Positions 1 to 8,613 of a stretch of DNA of 64,000 nt are shown here, one piece after another; the stretch's first letter is position 1; each line of letters starts with the position of its first letter. Under the pieces are notes generated by a model. It was not told where the DNA came from. It did no database searches and saw only the letters and a list, made by a program, of their open reading frames with translations. This stretch comes from Sodaliphilus pleomorphus. Its GTDB lineage: Bacteria; Bacteroidota; Bacteroidia; Bacteroidales; Muribaculaceae. Location: contig NZ_CP045696.1 of assembly GCF_009676955.1 (NCBI RefSeq), positions 434,001-498,000 of the forward strand. Reading direction: 5' to 3'. The translations under genes and the position numbers were made by a program.

Positions 1-232
1 CTGCTGTGCCGTTGCTCACGACCCCCACAAGGTTGCCCTTGTTGGTATACTTGAACACATCTTCGGGATGGGCCTGGATCTCGAGGCAGGGATAAGCCAC
101 GCCTGGGGAATAAGCCAGCGAGAGATCCTCGGAGGTCTGATAGGGCTTGGTAGGCGTTACACTGATTTTGCCCGGCTTGTCATCGAGATGATGATAGTCG
201 AGAGCCATCTTTTTGGTTACTTTAGTCGTCAT
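1..232 (-). CDS. maeB: NADP-dependent malic enzyme, N-terminal part (cut by window edge)
   Basis: Only the first 77 codons are in the window; the gene continues beyond base 1. Malic enzyme decarboxylates malate to pyruvate with NAD(P)H formation in the cytosol. The visible N-terminus carries ALDYH, then [17 protein letters not shown] and [11 protein letters not shown], the characteristic start of the malic-enzyme/phosphotransacetylase (MaeB-type) proteins. The start is the ATG whose complement ends at 232. A -7 like element (TAACTTTG, complement at 281-288) lies about 50 bp upstream. The gene follows the terminator of rpsP and is a separate transcription unit. The C-terminal phosphotransacetylase-like domain cannot be checked here. 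Confidence 0.88.
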   Translation of the reverse strand, partial: MTTKVTKKMALDYHHLDDKPGKISVTPTKPYQTSEDLSLAYSPGVAYPCLEIQAHPEDVFKYTNKGNLVGVVSNGTA

Positions 233-415
233 TGTTGATATAGAATTGTTACACGTAGTATATACTATTAAACTGCCTCACAAAGTTACTAATTCTTTTC
301 CCAAAGCGGTGTAGCAGGTTGCACATTAACGCAAATTAACGTCACGCAACGTCATCTGCTCTCCCCCACTGCGCGGCAGGTGAAACCACTCGACAAGAGC
401 CGATTCAAGAGAAAC

Positions 416-454
416 AAAAAAAGCGCTGATTGCAGGATTGCGCAATCAACGCTT
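416..454 (-). terminator. Rho-independent terminator of rpsP
   Basis: Inverted arms 421-433 and 442-454 (13 bp, one mismatch) with an 8-nt loop, followed on the minus strand by a T-run (A-run at 415-422 on the plus strand). It lies 28 bp beyond the rpsP stop. Confidence 0.85.
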
Positions 455-481
455 TGTGGTGTTGTAAAAAGGTAGAGAACT

Positions 482-1060
482 TTAAGCCTCGGCAGGAGCG
501 TCCTCGGCAGCAGGAGCCTGCTCGTCTTGCTTAGCAGCCTCGGCAGCTTCTTGGGCAGCCTTGGCAGCCTCGGCCTCGGCAGCTGCCTTGGCGGCTGCAA
601 TCTCGGCTTTCTTCTTAGCCACGGCCTCGGCCTTGGCCTCGTTCTTCTTGGATTCCTCGTCAAGACGTTTCTTGTTGTCGGCCTTCTTGGCCTCAATAGC
701 TTGGTTCTTCACTGCCGAAATTTTGGCATCTTTTTGAGCTTTCCAAGCCTCGAAACGCTTTTGAGCCTCTGCCTCGTCGAAGGCGCCTTTCTTCACGCCG
801 CCCTGGAGATGCTTCATGAGCATGACACCCTCGCGCGAGAGGATGTTGCGCACAGTGTCGGTGGGGATTGCGCCGCAGTTGACCCAGTAGAGAGCTCTCT
901 CGAAATTTAAACTTATTGTAGCAGGATTAGTGTTAGGGTTATAAGAACCAATCCTCTCAATAAATCTACCATCTCGTGGTGCCCTGCTATCGGCTACGAC
1001 AATTGGATAGAACGCATAGTCCTTGTGGCCATGACGTTGTAATCTGATTTTAGTTGCCAT
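482..1060 (-). CDS. rpsP: 30S ribosomal protein S16 with long C-terminal tail
   Basis: Small-subunit ribosomal protein S16. The first ~85 residues are the conserved S16 fold ([36 protein letters not shown]). The remaining ~105 residues are a low-complexity Ala/Lys/Glu tail, probably helical and unlike the ~80-residue enterobacterial protein. Long charged tails on S16 are usual in Bacteroidetes, so at 192 aa this is not a fusion. The gene follows tRNA-Gln by 78 bp with no terminator between them, so both probably come from the promoter at 1226-1256. A terminator follows at 416-454. Confidence 0.97.
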   Translation of the reverse strand: MATKIRLQRHGHKDYAFYPIVVADSRAPRDGRFIERIGSYNPNTNPATISLNFERALYWVNCGAIPTDTVRNILSREGVMLMKHLQGGVKKGAFDEAEAQKRFEAWKAQKDAKISAVKNQAIEAKKADNKKRLDEESKKNEAKAEAVAKKKAEIAAAKAAAEAEAAKAAQEAAEAAKQDEQAPAAEDAPAEA

Positions 1061-1138
1061 TGTAAAAAATAAAATTAAGTTTAAATTGTTGTTTTAAAAT
1101 AAAAAGTGACCACACGCGTTGTAGCCACTTTCATGTTG

Positions 1139-1209
1139 TTGTCCTGGAAGGATTCGAACCCTCGCAAGCGGAACCAGAATCCGATGTGCTACCATTACAC
1201 CACAGGACA
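1139..1209 (-). tRNA. tRNA-Gln (anticodon CTG)
   Basis: A 71-nt cloverleaf on the minus strand. It has a 7-bp acceptor stem (1203-1209 with 1140-1146), a D-arm, anticodon loop TTCTGGT with CTG at 1175-1177, and a T-arm with GGTTCGAAT. The 27-43 pair of the anticodon stem appears mismatched (T-C). CCA is not encoded. It lies just upstream of rpsP and is probably co-transcribed with it. Confidence 0.93.
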
Positions 1210-1225
1210 ATTCCCAAATGCGTTG

Positions 1226-1256
1226 CAAAGGTAACGCTTTTTTTGATACCTGCAAA
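1226..1256 (-). promoter_or_regulatory. Promoter of tRNA-Gln-rpsP
   Basis: Bacteroidetes-type promoter read on the minus strand: TTTG (-33) complement at 1253-1256 and TACCTTTG (-7) complement at 1226-1233, spaced 19 bp. The expected start is about 10 nt before the tRNA 5' end. Confidence 0.8.
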
Positions 1257-1344
1257 AATTATGGCTCATTTTTTTCAGATTTATTTTTGACAGATGCTAT
1301 GACAACGAGCAGAACATCATGCACAACGAGCAGCAAGGCGGCAG

Positions 1345-1530
1345 TCATTTTGCAGGTTTGCAACACGTTGCAAGCTTGGGTGCAATGTCGGCAGTGAGCG
1401 AGGGCAGGACTTCTTCCTTGATGAGTTTCTCCTCCAGTTTGCTGGTTTGCATCAACAAGTCGTTGTCAATCTCAAGGCCTAAATCCCTCATGTTTTGAAG
1501 GGTCTGGTATAGCATTTCAAGTTTTGACAT
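1345..1530 (-). CDS. Hypothetical 61-aa protein
   Basis: A small, mostly polar and probably helical protein (MSKLEMLYQTLQNMRDL at the start). It ends in a short Cys-containing tail (ATCCKPAK). There is no signal peptide or membrane segment and I recognise no family. It begins 37 bp after the plsC stop on the same strand, so it is probably the last gene of a plsC transcript. The codon bias is compatible with a real gene. Confidence 0.55.
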   Translation of the reverse strand: MSKLEMLYQTLQNMRDLGLEIDNDLLMQTSKLEEKLIKEEVLPSLTADIAPKLATCCKPAK

Positions 1531-1567
1531 AATCTCTTTCTATGTGTTTTGGCGCAATTAAAGAATT

Positions 1568-2290
1568 TCACTGCATCGACTTGGGGAGGTCGGCGTGGAT
1601 GATGTCATAGCACTTCTGGGCAAGGGCCTTGGCGTCGAGCTGGCTGCTACCCGGCGCTATGGGCTCGTGCATGGTGAGCACGATGGTACCGGGTGTGACG
1701 TTGAAGGTAGAACGCGGCATCACCTGGTAGCTCCCGTCGATGGTGATGGGCACTACGGGCAGGTTGAACTCGGCCGCGAGCTTGAAGGCGCCACTCTTGA
1801 AGTGCCCCATTTTGCCGGTGTCGGTGCGCCGGCCCTCGGGAAAGACCACGAGCGAGAAGCCGTCGGCCAGTCGCTTCTCGGCATCGGTCATTGTCTTTTT
1901 AAGGGCGGTGTTGTTGTGGTGGTCGACCATGATGTGGCCGGCAGCCTCGCACGCCCACCCCACAAGTGGAATGTTGGTGAGGCCCTTGCGCATCATCCAC
2001 CTGAAGTTGTGCCCCAGGAATCCATAGATAGAGAAGATGTCGTAGGCTCCCTGATGGTTGGCCACAAAGATGTAGCTGGTGTTGCGGTCGATTTTCTCGC
2101 GTCCGCGCACCTCGACCTTGACAAAAAGCAGCCAGCACCACAGCCGCGCCCACCACTTGGGGACGTAGTAGCCAAAATAGGTCTTGTCGAAAGGTGCCAG
2201 GATGAGCGTGCCTATGGCCGTGAGCAACGTGGCAACAATGATAATGGGGCAAGCTATGCACCACTGATAGATACCAAAGAGGATTTTCAT
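1568..2290 (-). CDS. plsC: 1-acyl-sn-glycerol-3-phosphate acyltransferase
   Basis: A 240-aa membrane acyltransferase that converts lysophosphatidate to phosphatidate in phospholipid synthesis. An N-terminal hydrophobic segment (residues ~9-33) is followed by the PlsC motifs: HX4D as H79-D84 (NHQGAYD), FPEGRR at 150-155, and PVVPI near residue 177. The ATG at 2290 is chosen because it follows a clear promoter and begins the hydrophobic segment. An upstream in-frame extension would run through the rprY terminator and lacks homology to the family. The 61-aa gene at 1345-1530 follows closely. Confidence 0.92.
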   Translation of the reverse strand: MKILFGIYQWCIACPIIIVATLLTAIGTLILAPFDKTYFGYYVPKWWARLWCWLLFVKVEVRGREKIDRNTSYIFVANHQGAYDIFSIYGFLGHNFRWMMRKGLTNIPLVGWACEAAGHIMVDHHNNTALKKTMTDAEKRLADGFSLVVFPEGRRTDTGKMGHFKSGAFKLAAEFNLPVVPITIDGSYQVMPRSTFNVTPGTIVLTMHEPIAPGSSQLDAKALAQKCYDIIHADLPKSMQ

Positions 2291-2351
2291 TTTTCTTAGT
2301 TGAATGTAATAATTGGCATTAAGAAATGATCCTATTTTTCTTGCAATAGTA

Positions 2352-2381
2352 CAAAGGTAAAAAAAAATCGTGACAACCCAA
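2352..2381 (-). promoter_or_regulatory. Promoter of plsC, overlapping the rprY terminator
   Basis: Minus-strand TACCTTTG (-7) complement at 2352-2359 and TTG (-33) complement at 2379-2381, spaced 19 bp. The -33 box and spacer lie inside the terminator stem-loop of the upstream operon. Confidence 0.7.
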
Positions 2382-2396
2382 CATGTTGCCACGATT
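2359..2396 (-). terminator. Terminator of the rprX-rprY operon
   Basis: Arms 2366-2377 and 2385-2396 form a 12-bp stem (one G-U pair) with a 7-nt loop. On the minus strand it is followed by a run of T (A-run 2359-2365). Confidence 0.82.
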
Positions 2397-2451
2397 AAAA
2401 AACATGTGACGTCCGCGCTGTCGCACGCAAAATACGGGACCAAATGACTTT

Positions 2452-3156
2452 TTACTGAGCCTCGGCCTCGGGTGCGATGAGCTTGTAGCCCTTGCCGTGG
2501 ATGTTGATGATCTCGATGCTGGGATCGGCCTTGAGGTGCTTGCGCAGCTTGGTGATGTAGACGTCCATCGAACGGGCGTTGAAATAGTTGTCGTCGATCC
2601 AGATGGTCTTGAGGGCAAAGTTGCGCTCGAGAATCTCGTTGACGTGGGCGCACAGCAGGCTCAGCAGCTCGCTCTCCTTGGTGGTGAGCTTAGTGGGCTT
2701 GTCGTCGGCAATGAGCACCTGCTTCTGGGTGTCGAAGGTGAACTTGCCAATCTTGTACATGGTGATTTCCTTGCCCTTCTTGCCCTTGACACGACGCAGG
2801 ATGGCCTCGATGCGCATCACGAGCTCCTCCATGCTGAAGGGCTTGGTGATGTAGTCGTCGGCGCCAATCTTGAAGCCCTCGAGGATGTCCTCCTTGAGCG
2901 ACTTGGCAGTCAAGAAGATGATGGGCACCTCGCTGTTGACAGTGCGTATTTCCTGAGCCAGCTGGAAGCCGTCTTTCTTGGGCATCATGATGTCGAGCAC
3001 ACATATGTCGTACTTGCCTTTCAGGAAGGCCTTGTAGCCACTCTCACCATCGGCAAACAAGTCGGCGTTGTAGCCCTTTGCCTGCAGATATTCCCGCAGA
3101 AGCATGCCGAGGTTCTCGTCATCTTCGCACAGCAGAATTCTTAATTTCTCTTCCAT
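2452..3156 (-). CDS. rprY: OmpR-family response regulator, RprY type
   Basis: DNA-binding response regulator of 234 aa. The receiver domain (residues ~5-118) has the acidic pair D12/D13, phosphoacceptor D55 (VLDIMMPKKDG), T83 and K105 (DDYITKPF). A winged-helix output domain (~132-228) ends in the typical LRKHLKADPSIEI..IHGKGYKL. The sequence closely resembles Bacteroides RprY as I remember it. Its kinase gene lies immediately upstream with 7 bp between them. In Bacteroides the RprX/RprY pair influences envelope and stress gene expression; the targets here are unknown. Confidence 0.93.
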   Translation of the reverse strand: MEEKLRILLCEDDENLGMLLREYLQAKGYNADLFADGESGYKAFLKGKYDICVLDIMMPKKDGFQLAQEIRTVNSEVPIIFLTAKSLKEDILEGFKIGADDYITKPFSMEELVMRIEAILRRVKGKKGKEITMYKIGKFTFDTQKQVLIADDKPTKLTTKESELLSLLCAHVNEILERNFALKTIWIDDNYFNARSMDVYITKLRKHLKADPSIEIINIHGKGYKLIAPEAEAQ

Positions 3157-3163
3157 AATTTTA

Positions 3164-4690
3164 TTATTTTAATAGTGGTAATGTTATTACAAATGTTGAC
3201 CCCTTGTTGACCTCGCTCTCAACCTTGATCGAGCCCTTGAAGAGGGATATCATCTTGCTCACATAGGCGAGTCCCAGCCCGAAGCCCTTCACGTCGTGCC
3301 GGTTGCCGGTCGAAACACGGTAGAATTTCTCAAAGATGCGTTTCAAGTCCTCCTTGCGTATGCCGATGCCGTTGTCGGCTATCTTTATTTCCAGCGTGTC
3401 GTCGCCTATATTGCGCGTCGACACGCTCAACTCGGGCTCCACGTCCTCACGCCGGTACTTGATGGCATTGTCGAGCAAGTTGAAAATGACGTTGGTGAAG
3501 TGCATCTCGTCGACATTTACAATGGAGTCCTCGGCATCGAGATTGGCAGCGATGTGGCCGCCGAATTTTTCCACCTTAATCTTATAGGTGCTCACAACGC
3601 CGTCGATCACGGCATTGGCGTCGACCTCACCGAGACGCATGGTGGCACTCTTGCGGTCGAACATCGACATTTGCAGCACCTTCTCGACTTGGAAGCGCAG
3701 TCGCTTGGTCTCGTCGTTGATGACGGTGCTCACGTGCTTGAGCATGGCAGGGCTCTTGAGCACGCTGTCGTCTTTGAGCATCTGGGCGGCAAGCGATATT
3801 GTCGATATCGGGGTCTTGAACTCGTGTGTCATGTTGTTGATGAAGTCGTTCTTTATCTCACTCAGCTTTTTCTGCTTGAATGCCATCACAATGGTGTAGA
3901 TAAAGATAAACATCAAGATGAAAGTGAATGCAAACGAGGGGATCATGAACCTGATCGACGAGAAGATGTAGTCGCTCTTGTTGGGGAAGGTGACCTTGAG
4001 CACGTGCTGCTTGCTGGGCGGGTCATTGGGGAAGAGGACCTGGCTGTAGACGTCGGCCACGTTGCCACCGCTGTAACCCGCGCTCTTGTACACCACGCCG
4101 CCGGTGGCACTCACCAGGGCGTATTCATATTTCAGCCTGAGCCCGTTGCTATGCAGCTCCTGCCTGATGTAGCTGTTGACCGTGGCCGAGTCGGCACGCT
4201 CGGTGATGGGGCGGTCGCTGGCCTGGTTGAGGATGGAAAGTATCACCTCGTTGAGCAGCCCCTTTTGATAAAGGTACTGGCCCTTGAGTATGTTTTGCTT
4301 CTTCTTGTACTGAGCATCAAAGTCGAGCGACTTGTTGCCTGCGGGTGCTGCCGAGGCCGAGACGTTGAGCTTGGTGGTGCCCAGCTTGGGCACTGCCGTG
4401 TTGCTGTCGATGCTGTAGTTGCCGTTCTCGCCAAAAGTGGCTTGGCCTTGCGCAGACGTGCCCGAGAACATCGACATCTCGCTCTCGCTGATGTCGCGAT
4501 CGAGATAGTAGCGCGTTTCGTCCTGCTCAAGCGACGACGAGACGTCGTAGAGGCTGCGCTTCACCGTTTCGCCAAACTGGTCGTTGCGCATCTTGACCAT
4601 GTTTTCCATGTACATGATCTGCACATAGAGCAGTCCCATGATGGTGCCTGCCATCACGATGGTCAATAGCCATATTGTGGATTTTTTCAT
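3164..4690 (-). CDS. rprX: Sensor histidine kinase, RprX type
   Basis: Membrane histidine kinase of 508 aa, partner of the downstream response regulator. TM1 (residues ~6-28) and TM2 (~248-270) bracket a ~220-residue periplasmic sensor region. A HisKA domain follows with H289 in NNMTHEFKTPIS. The HATPase_c domain shows the N box (NLLDNAIKYR), DNGIGI and GFGLGLAYV. The length and order match Bacteroides RprX. The periplasmic region has a low-complexity Ser/Ala/Gly stretch (about residues 74-120) that may be a flexible linker. The gene is first in the operon. Confidence 0.92.
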   Translation of the reverse strand: MKKSTIWLLTIVMAGTIMGLLYVQIMYMENMVKMRNDQFGETVKRSLYDVSSSLEQDETRYYLDRDISESEMSMFSGTSAQGQATFGENGNYSIDSNTAVPKLGTTKLNVSASAAPAGNKSLDFDAQYKKKQNILKGQYLYQKGLLNEVILSILNQASDRPITERADSATVNSYIRQELHSNGLRLKYEYALVSATGGVVYKSAGYSGGNVADVYSQVLFPNDPPSKQHVLKVTFPNKSDYIFSSIRFMIPSFAFTFILMFIFIYTIVMAFKQKKLSEIKNDFINNMTHEFKTPISTISLAAQMLKDDSVLKSPAMLKHVSTVINDETKRLRFQVEKVLQMSMFDRKSATMRLGEVDANAVIDGVVSTYKIKVEKFGGHIAANLDAEDSIVNVDEMHFTNVIFNLLDNAIKYRREDVEPELSVSTRNIGDDTLEIKIADNGIGIRKEDLKRIFEKFYRVSTGNRHDVKGFGLGLAYVSKMISLFKGSIKVESEVNKGSTFVITLPLLK

Positions 4691-4809
4691 ACGCCTTAAC
4701 TATAAATACCCATATTCAAAATAACAACAGACACTCGAAGGCGTCTAAACATCGCAACGTCGTGCCGCCGCAGGATGAGCAACGACTCGTACGTTTTAAC
4801 ATTAGGACG

Positions 4810-4838
4810 CAAAATTAACAATTAAATGTGAAAACAAA
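4810..4838 (-). promoter_or_regulatory. Probable promoter of rprX-rprY
   Basis: Minus-strand TAATTTTG (-7) complement at 4810-4817 and TTTG complement at 4835-4838. The 17-bp spacing is a little short. It lies about 120 bp upstream of the kinase start. Confidence 0.55.
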
Positions 4839-4935
4839 AAATTTCAGGCATAATTTATTTAAAAAAATTTCAGATGAGATTTAACACTTGCCGAGAACAG
4901 CAGACTATGACCTGCACAGCAGTGGCCGGCAGCAC

Positions 4936-6069
4936 TCAATCGGGTGTATCCCACATGAGCTCGGTGGTGATGGCATCGGCAACCATGATGCGCGACTCGG
5001 GAATGCGGTAGCGGGTGCCATCGCCCACAATCGATGTGCCCAGCAGGGGTTGCACCTTGCCAAGGAAATAGGCCACAAAACGCGGTTCAAACCTGGCCTT
5101 CATGTCGTCGACACACAAGCCGGCGGCAGTGCGCAAGCGCAGCATCACATACTCGTCGTAGCGTTGCCAGTCGGTCTCGCTCTCGGTGACGAAGACGCAC
5201 TTGCCCTCGTGCAAGTTGTGCAAGTAGGACTTGAGGCGGGGCGGGTTGTAGCGACGCACATGGCCATCGTAGCTGTGGGCAGCCGGACCGAGCCCGAGAT
5301 AGGGGGTGAGGTCCCAGTAGCTGGAGTTGTGGCGAGAACAATAGCCGGGCAGGGCGAAATTGGAGATCTCGTAGTGGCCGTAGCCCGCAAGGTGCAAGCG
5401 AGAGACGAGGAGGTCGTACATTGCAACGCACGTGTCGTCGTCGACCTCGGCCACTTTGCCGGTTTGGCGCATCACCCACAGTCGCGTGCCTTGCTCATAC
5501 ATGAGGCTGTAGGCCGAGATGTGCTCCACGCCCAGGGCTACAGCCTGGTCGACGGTGCGCGACCAGGAGTCGAGCGTCTGGCCAGGAATGCCATAGATGA
5601 GATCGATACTCACATTGTGCACGCCAGCCTGCCTGATGGCCCGCACGGCCTCGAGGGCCTGTCTTGCCGTGTGGCGGCGGTTGATGAAGCGCAAGTCGCG
5701 GTCGTCGAAACTCTGCACCCCCATGCTGATGCGGTTCACCCCCAGCTCCTTCAAGCCGGCAATATAGCCTGCAGTGACGTCGTCGGGGTTAACCTCGACC
5801 GTGAACTCCTCCACACTGTCCAGCGGCGCCACACGACCCACGGCGTCGACAAGCCTGGCAAACTGGCCCAATGGGAGCAGCGACGGCGTGCCGCCTCCCA
5901 CATACAGGGTCCTGAGCGGCTCGGCGAGCTCACGGTGCCTGAGTTTGAGCTCGGCCACGAGGGCATCGACATATTGCCCCGTGTCGTGCGAGCTGCCGGC
6001 CAGGGAGTAGAAGTCGCAGTAGATGCACTTGGATGCACAAAACGGGATGTGAATATAAAGTCCAGCCAT
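4936..6069 (-). CDS. hemW: Radical SAM heme chaperone HemW
   Basis: A 377-aa radical SAM protein of the HemN-like branch. The start MAGLYIHIPFC is followed by the cluster motif CX3CX2C (C11, C15, C18: CASKCIYC) and a GGGTPS motif, with the C-terminal HemN_C domain after that. In studied bacteria HemW is a heme chaperone rather than a coproporphyrinogen oxidase. The ATG at 6069 is preferred; a 19-codon upstream extension would precede the invariant N-terminus without homology. It is a single gene, with an apparent promoter-free gap to the divergent EF-G paralogue. Confidence 0.9.
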   Translation of the reverse strand: MAGLYIHIPFCASKCIYCDFYSLAGSSHDTGQYVDALVAELKLRHRELAEPLRTLYVGGGTPSLLPLGQFARLVDAVGRVAPLDSVEEFTVEVNPDDVTAGYIAGLKELGVNRISMGVQSFDDRDLRFINRRHTARQALEAVRAIRQAGVHNVSIDLIYGIPGQTLDSWSRTVDQAVALGVEHISAYSLMYEQGTRLWVMRQTGKVAEVDDDTCVAMYDLLVSRLHLAGYGHYEISNFALPGYCSRHNSSYWDLTPYLGLGPAAHSYDGHVRRYNPPRLKSYLHNLHEGKCVFVTESETDWQRYDEYVMLRLRTAAGLCVDDMKARFEPRFVAYFLGKVQPLLGTSIVGDGTRYRIPESRIMVADAITTELMWDTPD

Positions 6070-6171
6070 AGGTGTGATGCAAAAATAAGGCAAAAGTGCC
6101 AATTGTGACGACAAAGGCGAGGCCAAAAGTGATTTTTTTTTAAAAACCTTAGAAAATTTGGCGAATTATAT

Positions 6172-6179
6172 TAAATTTG
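6172..6179 (+). promoter_or_regulatory. -7 element upstream of the EF-G paralogue
   Basis: TAAATTTG at 6172-6179 matches TAnnTTTG, with no properly spaced -33 box. It implies a ~90-nt 5' leader before the ATG at 6278. Confidence 0.4.
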
Positions 6180-6277
6180 TGGTCGGAAAGGTCGAATCCA
6201 AAGCAAGTCGATTGCATTGAACTTTCCAAATATTAACTAACATTTTGTACATTAACAGATTCAAAATTCACTAATAC

Positions 6278-8437
6278 ATGAAGGTTTATAAAACGAATGA
6301 GATTAAAAACATCTCACTTTTAGGCAGCAAAGGCTCCGGAAAAACCACACTCGCCGAAGCTATGCTTTACGAGTGTGGAGTAATTAACCGTTGTGGAACT
6401 GTAGAGAACGGCAACACCGTGTGCGACTACTTCCCAGTCGAGAAGGAGTATGGCTACTCGGTATTCTCCACAGTTTTTTATGCTGAGTTCAACAACAAGA
6501 AGCTCAATGTGATAGACTGCCCAGGCATGGACGATTTTGTGGGCAATGCCATCACAGCGCTCAACGTGACCGATTGCGGCGTGATTGTAGTCAACAGCCA
6601 GTATGGCGTGGAAGTGGGCACACAAAACATCTACCGCACTGCAAGCAAGATCAACAAGCCCATCATCTTTGCGCTCAACAAGATGGATGCCGAGAATGTG
6701 GACTACGACAATGTTGTGAACCAGCTCAAAGAGGCCTTTGGCAACAAAGTGATACCTATACAATTTCCCACACAGACGGGTGCGGGCTTCAACTCGGTGG
6801 TTGATGTACTCATCATGAAGCAGCTCACTTGGGGGCCTCAAGGCGGCGCACCCACAGTGAGCGATATTGCTCCCGAATATCTCGACAAGGCACAAGAAAT
6901 GAACCAAGCACTGGTGGAGATGGCCGCCGAAAACGACGAGACGCTCATGGACAAGTTCTTTGAGCAAGGCGCTCTCACCGAGGATGAGATGCGCGAAGGC
7001 ATACGCAAGGGTCTCATCGACCGCAGCATCTGCCCCGTGTTTTGCGTGAGCGCCCTCAAGGACATGGGCGTGCGCCGCATGATGGAATTTCTGGGCAATG
7101 TGGTGCCCTTTGTCAACGAGGTGCCTGCACCCAAGAACACTGCAGGCGAGGAGGTGAAGCCCGATGCCAACGGCCCGCTCAGCCTCTATTTCTTCAAGAC
7201 CACGGTAGAGCCTCACATTGGCGAGGTTTCTTATTTCAAAGTGATGTCGGGCACATTGCACGCCGGCCAAGACCTCAACAACCAGAACCGCGGCTCAAAG
7301 GAACGCATGGCACAAATATCGGCCGTGTGCGGGCAAATCAAGACTCCTGTCAACGAGATAGAAGCCGGCGACATAGGCGCAGCTGTGAAACTGAAAGACG
7401 TGCGCACTGGCAACACACTGAACGACAAGGGTGTAGACTGGACATTTGACTTCATCAAGTATCCTGCGCCCAAGTATCAGCGCGCGATACGCCCCGAGAA
7501 TGAGAGCGAAATTGAAAAGCTGGGCGCCATACTCAACCGCATGCACGAGGAAGACCCAACATGGGTGATTGAGCAATCCAAGGAGCTGAAGCAAACGATA
7601 GTATCGGGCCAGGGCGAGTTCCACCTGCGCACATTGAAGTGGCGCATCGAGAACAACGAGAAGCTGAAAATCGTGTATGAGGAGCCCAAGATTCCTTACC
7701 GCGAGACCATCACCAAGGCAGCCCGTGCCGACTACCGCCACAAGAAGCAATCGGGCGGATCGGGCCAGTTTGGCGAGGTGCACCTCATTGTAGAGCCTTA
7801 CAAGGAGGGTATGCCCGAGCCCGACACCTACAAGTTTGGCAACCAAGAGTTCAAGATGAACGTGAGGGACAAGCAAGAGATTCCGCTGGAATGGGGTGGC
7901 AAGCTCATCATCTACAACTGCATCGTGGGCGGTGCCATCGATGCACGCTTCATTCCCGCCATCGTGAAGGGCATCATGGACCGCATGACCGAGGGGCCCC
8001 TCACGGGCAGCTATGCACGCGACGTGCGTGTGTGCATCTACGACGGAAAGATGCACCCTGTCGACAGCAACGAGATTTCGTTCCGCCTGGCTGCACGTCA
8101 CGCCTTCAGCGATGCCTTCAAGAATGCCAACCCCAAGGTGCTCGAGCCCATCTACGACGTAGAGGTGCTGATGCCGTCGGAGTGCATGGGCGACGTGATG
8201 AGCGATCTGCAGGGCCGCCGTGCCATCATCATGGGCATGGAAGAGGCCAGCGGGCTCCAGAAGATCAACGCCAAGGTGCCACTGAAGGAAATGTCGAGCT
8301 ACTCGACCGCACTGAGTTCGATCACAGGCGGACGCGCCTCGTTCACGATGAAGTTTGCAAGCTATGAGCTCGTGCCTGGCGACGTGCAGACCAAGTTGCT
8401 GCAAGAGTACGAAGCAAGCAAGGCCGAAGAAGAATAA
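6278..8437 (+). CDS. fusA2: EF-G paralogue (EF-G2 type translocation factor)
   Basis: A 719-aa protein with all five EF-G domains: G domain (1-~275), beta-barrel domain II, and domains III, IV and V. The G-domain motifs depart from canonical EF-G. The P-loop is GSKGSGKT (16-23), the switch I Thr position reads YGYS (Ser61), and switch II is DCPGM (80-84) instead of DTPGH, so the catalytic His is Met. NKMD (134-137) is intact. The sequence resembles Bacteroides EF-G2 (BT_2167), which is reported to support translocation without GTPase activity and to matter under starvation. It is a single gene with a strong terminator and is not next to rpsL/rpsG/tuf, so it is not the primary fusA. Confidence 0.87.
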   Translation: MKVYKTNEIKNISLLGSKGSGKTTLAEAMLYECGVINRCGTVENGNTVCDYFPVEKEYGYSVFSTVFYAEFNNKKLNVIDCPGMDDFVGNAITALNVTDCGVIVVNSQYGVEVGTQNIYRTASKINKPIIFALNKMDAENVDYDNVVNQLKEAFGNKVIPIQFPTQTGAGFNSVVDVLIMKQLTWGPQGGAPTVSDIAPEYLDKAQEMNQALVEMAAENDETLMDKFFEQGALTEDEMREGIRKGLIDRSICPVFCVSALKDMGVRRMMEFLGNVVPFVNEVPAPKNTAGEEVKPDANGPLSLYFFKTTVEPHIGEVSYFKVMSGTLHAGQDLNNQNRGSKERMAQISAVCGQIKTPVNEIEAGDIGAAVKLKDVRTGNTLNDKGVDWTFDFIKYPAPKYQRAIRPENESEIEKLGAILNRMHEEDPTWVIEQSKELKQTIVSGQGEFHLRTLKWRIENNEKLKIVYEEPKIPYRETITKAARADYRHKKQSGGSGQFGEVHLIVEPYKEGMPEPDTYKFGNQEFKMNVRDKQEIPLEWGGKLIIYNCIVGGAIDARFIPAIVKGIMDRMTEGPLTGSYARDVRVCIYDGKMHPVDSNEISFRLAARHAFSDAFKNANPKVLEPIYDVEVLMPSECMGDVMSDLQGRRAIIMGMEEASGLQKINAKVPLKEMSSYSTALSSITGGRASFTMKFASYELVPGDVQTKLLQEYEASKAEEE

Positions 8438-8466
8438 AGCCCTTTTTTTACCGTCACACTTATTTC

Positions 8467-8504
8467 CAGGAGCTGCACTCATGCTTGCAGCTCCTGTTTT
8501 TTTT
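8467..8504 (+). terminator. Terminator after the EF-G paralogue
   Basis: Perfect 11-bp stem (8467-8477 with 8486-8496), 8-nt loop, then a run of eight T. Confidence 0.9.
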
Positions 8505-8575
8505 ATTGGCGAAGCGGATTGTGCCGCCCTTAAGCTGCGGAGGGTCTAAAATGAGAACAATAAAAAGGATGAAGA

Positions 8576-8608
8576 TTGCAAGCAAGAGCTAAATTTTAGT
8601 TATCTTTG
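8576..8608 (+). promoter_or_regulatory. Promoter of holB, implying a leaderless mRNA
   Basis: TTG (-33) at 8576-8578 and TATCTTTG (-7) at 8601-8608. The -7 box ends only 5 nt before the ATG at 8614, so the transcript would begin at or almost at the start codon. Confidence 0.7.
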
Positions 8609-8613
8609 TAATC

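Noticed and set aside
482..760. Ala/Lys/Glu-rich tail of S16 as a possible fusion.
   Set aside because: Long charged tails on S16 are usual in this phylum; nothing suggests a separate domain.
3296..4669. Long open frame on the plus strand opposite the sensor kinase gene.
   Set aside because: It mirrors the GC-rich codon bias of the real minus-strand gene, has no recognisable domain and would put two genes on the same DNA.
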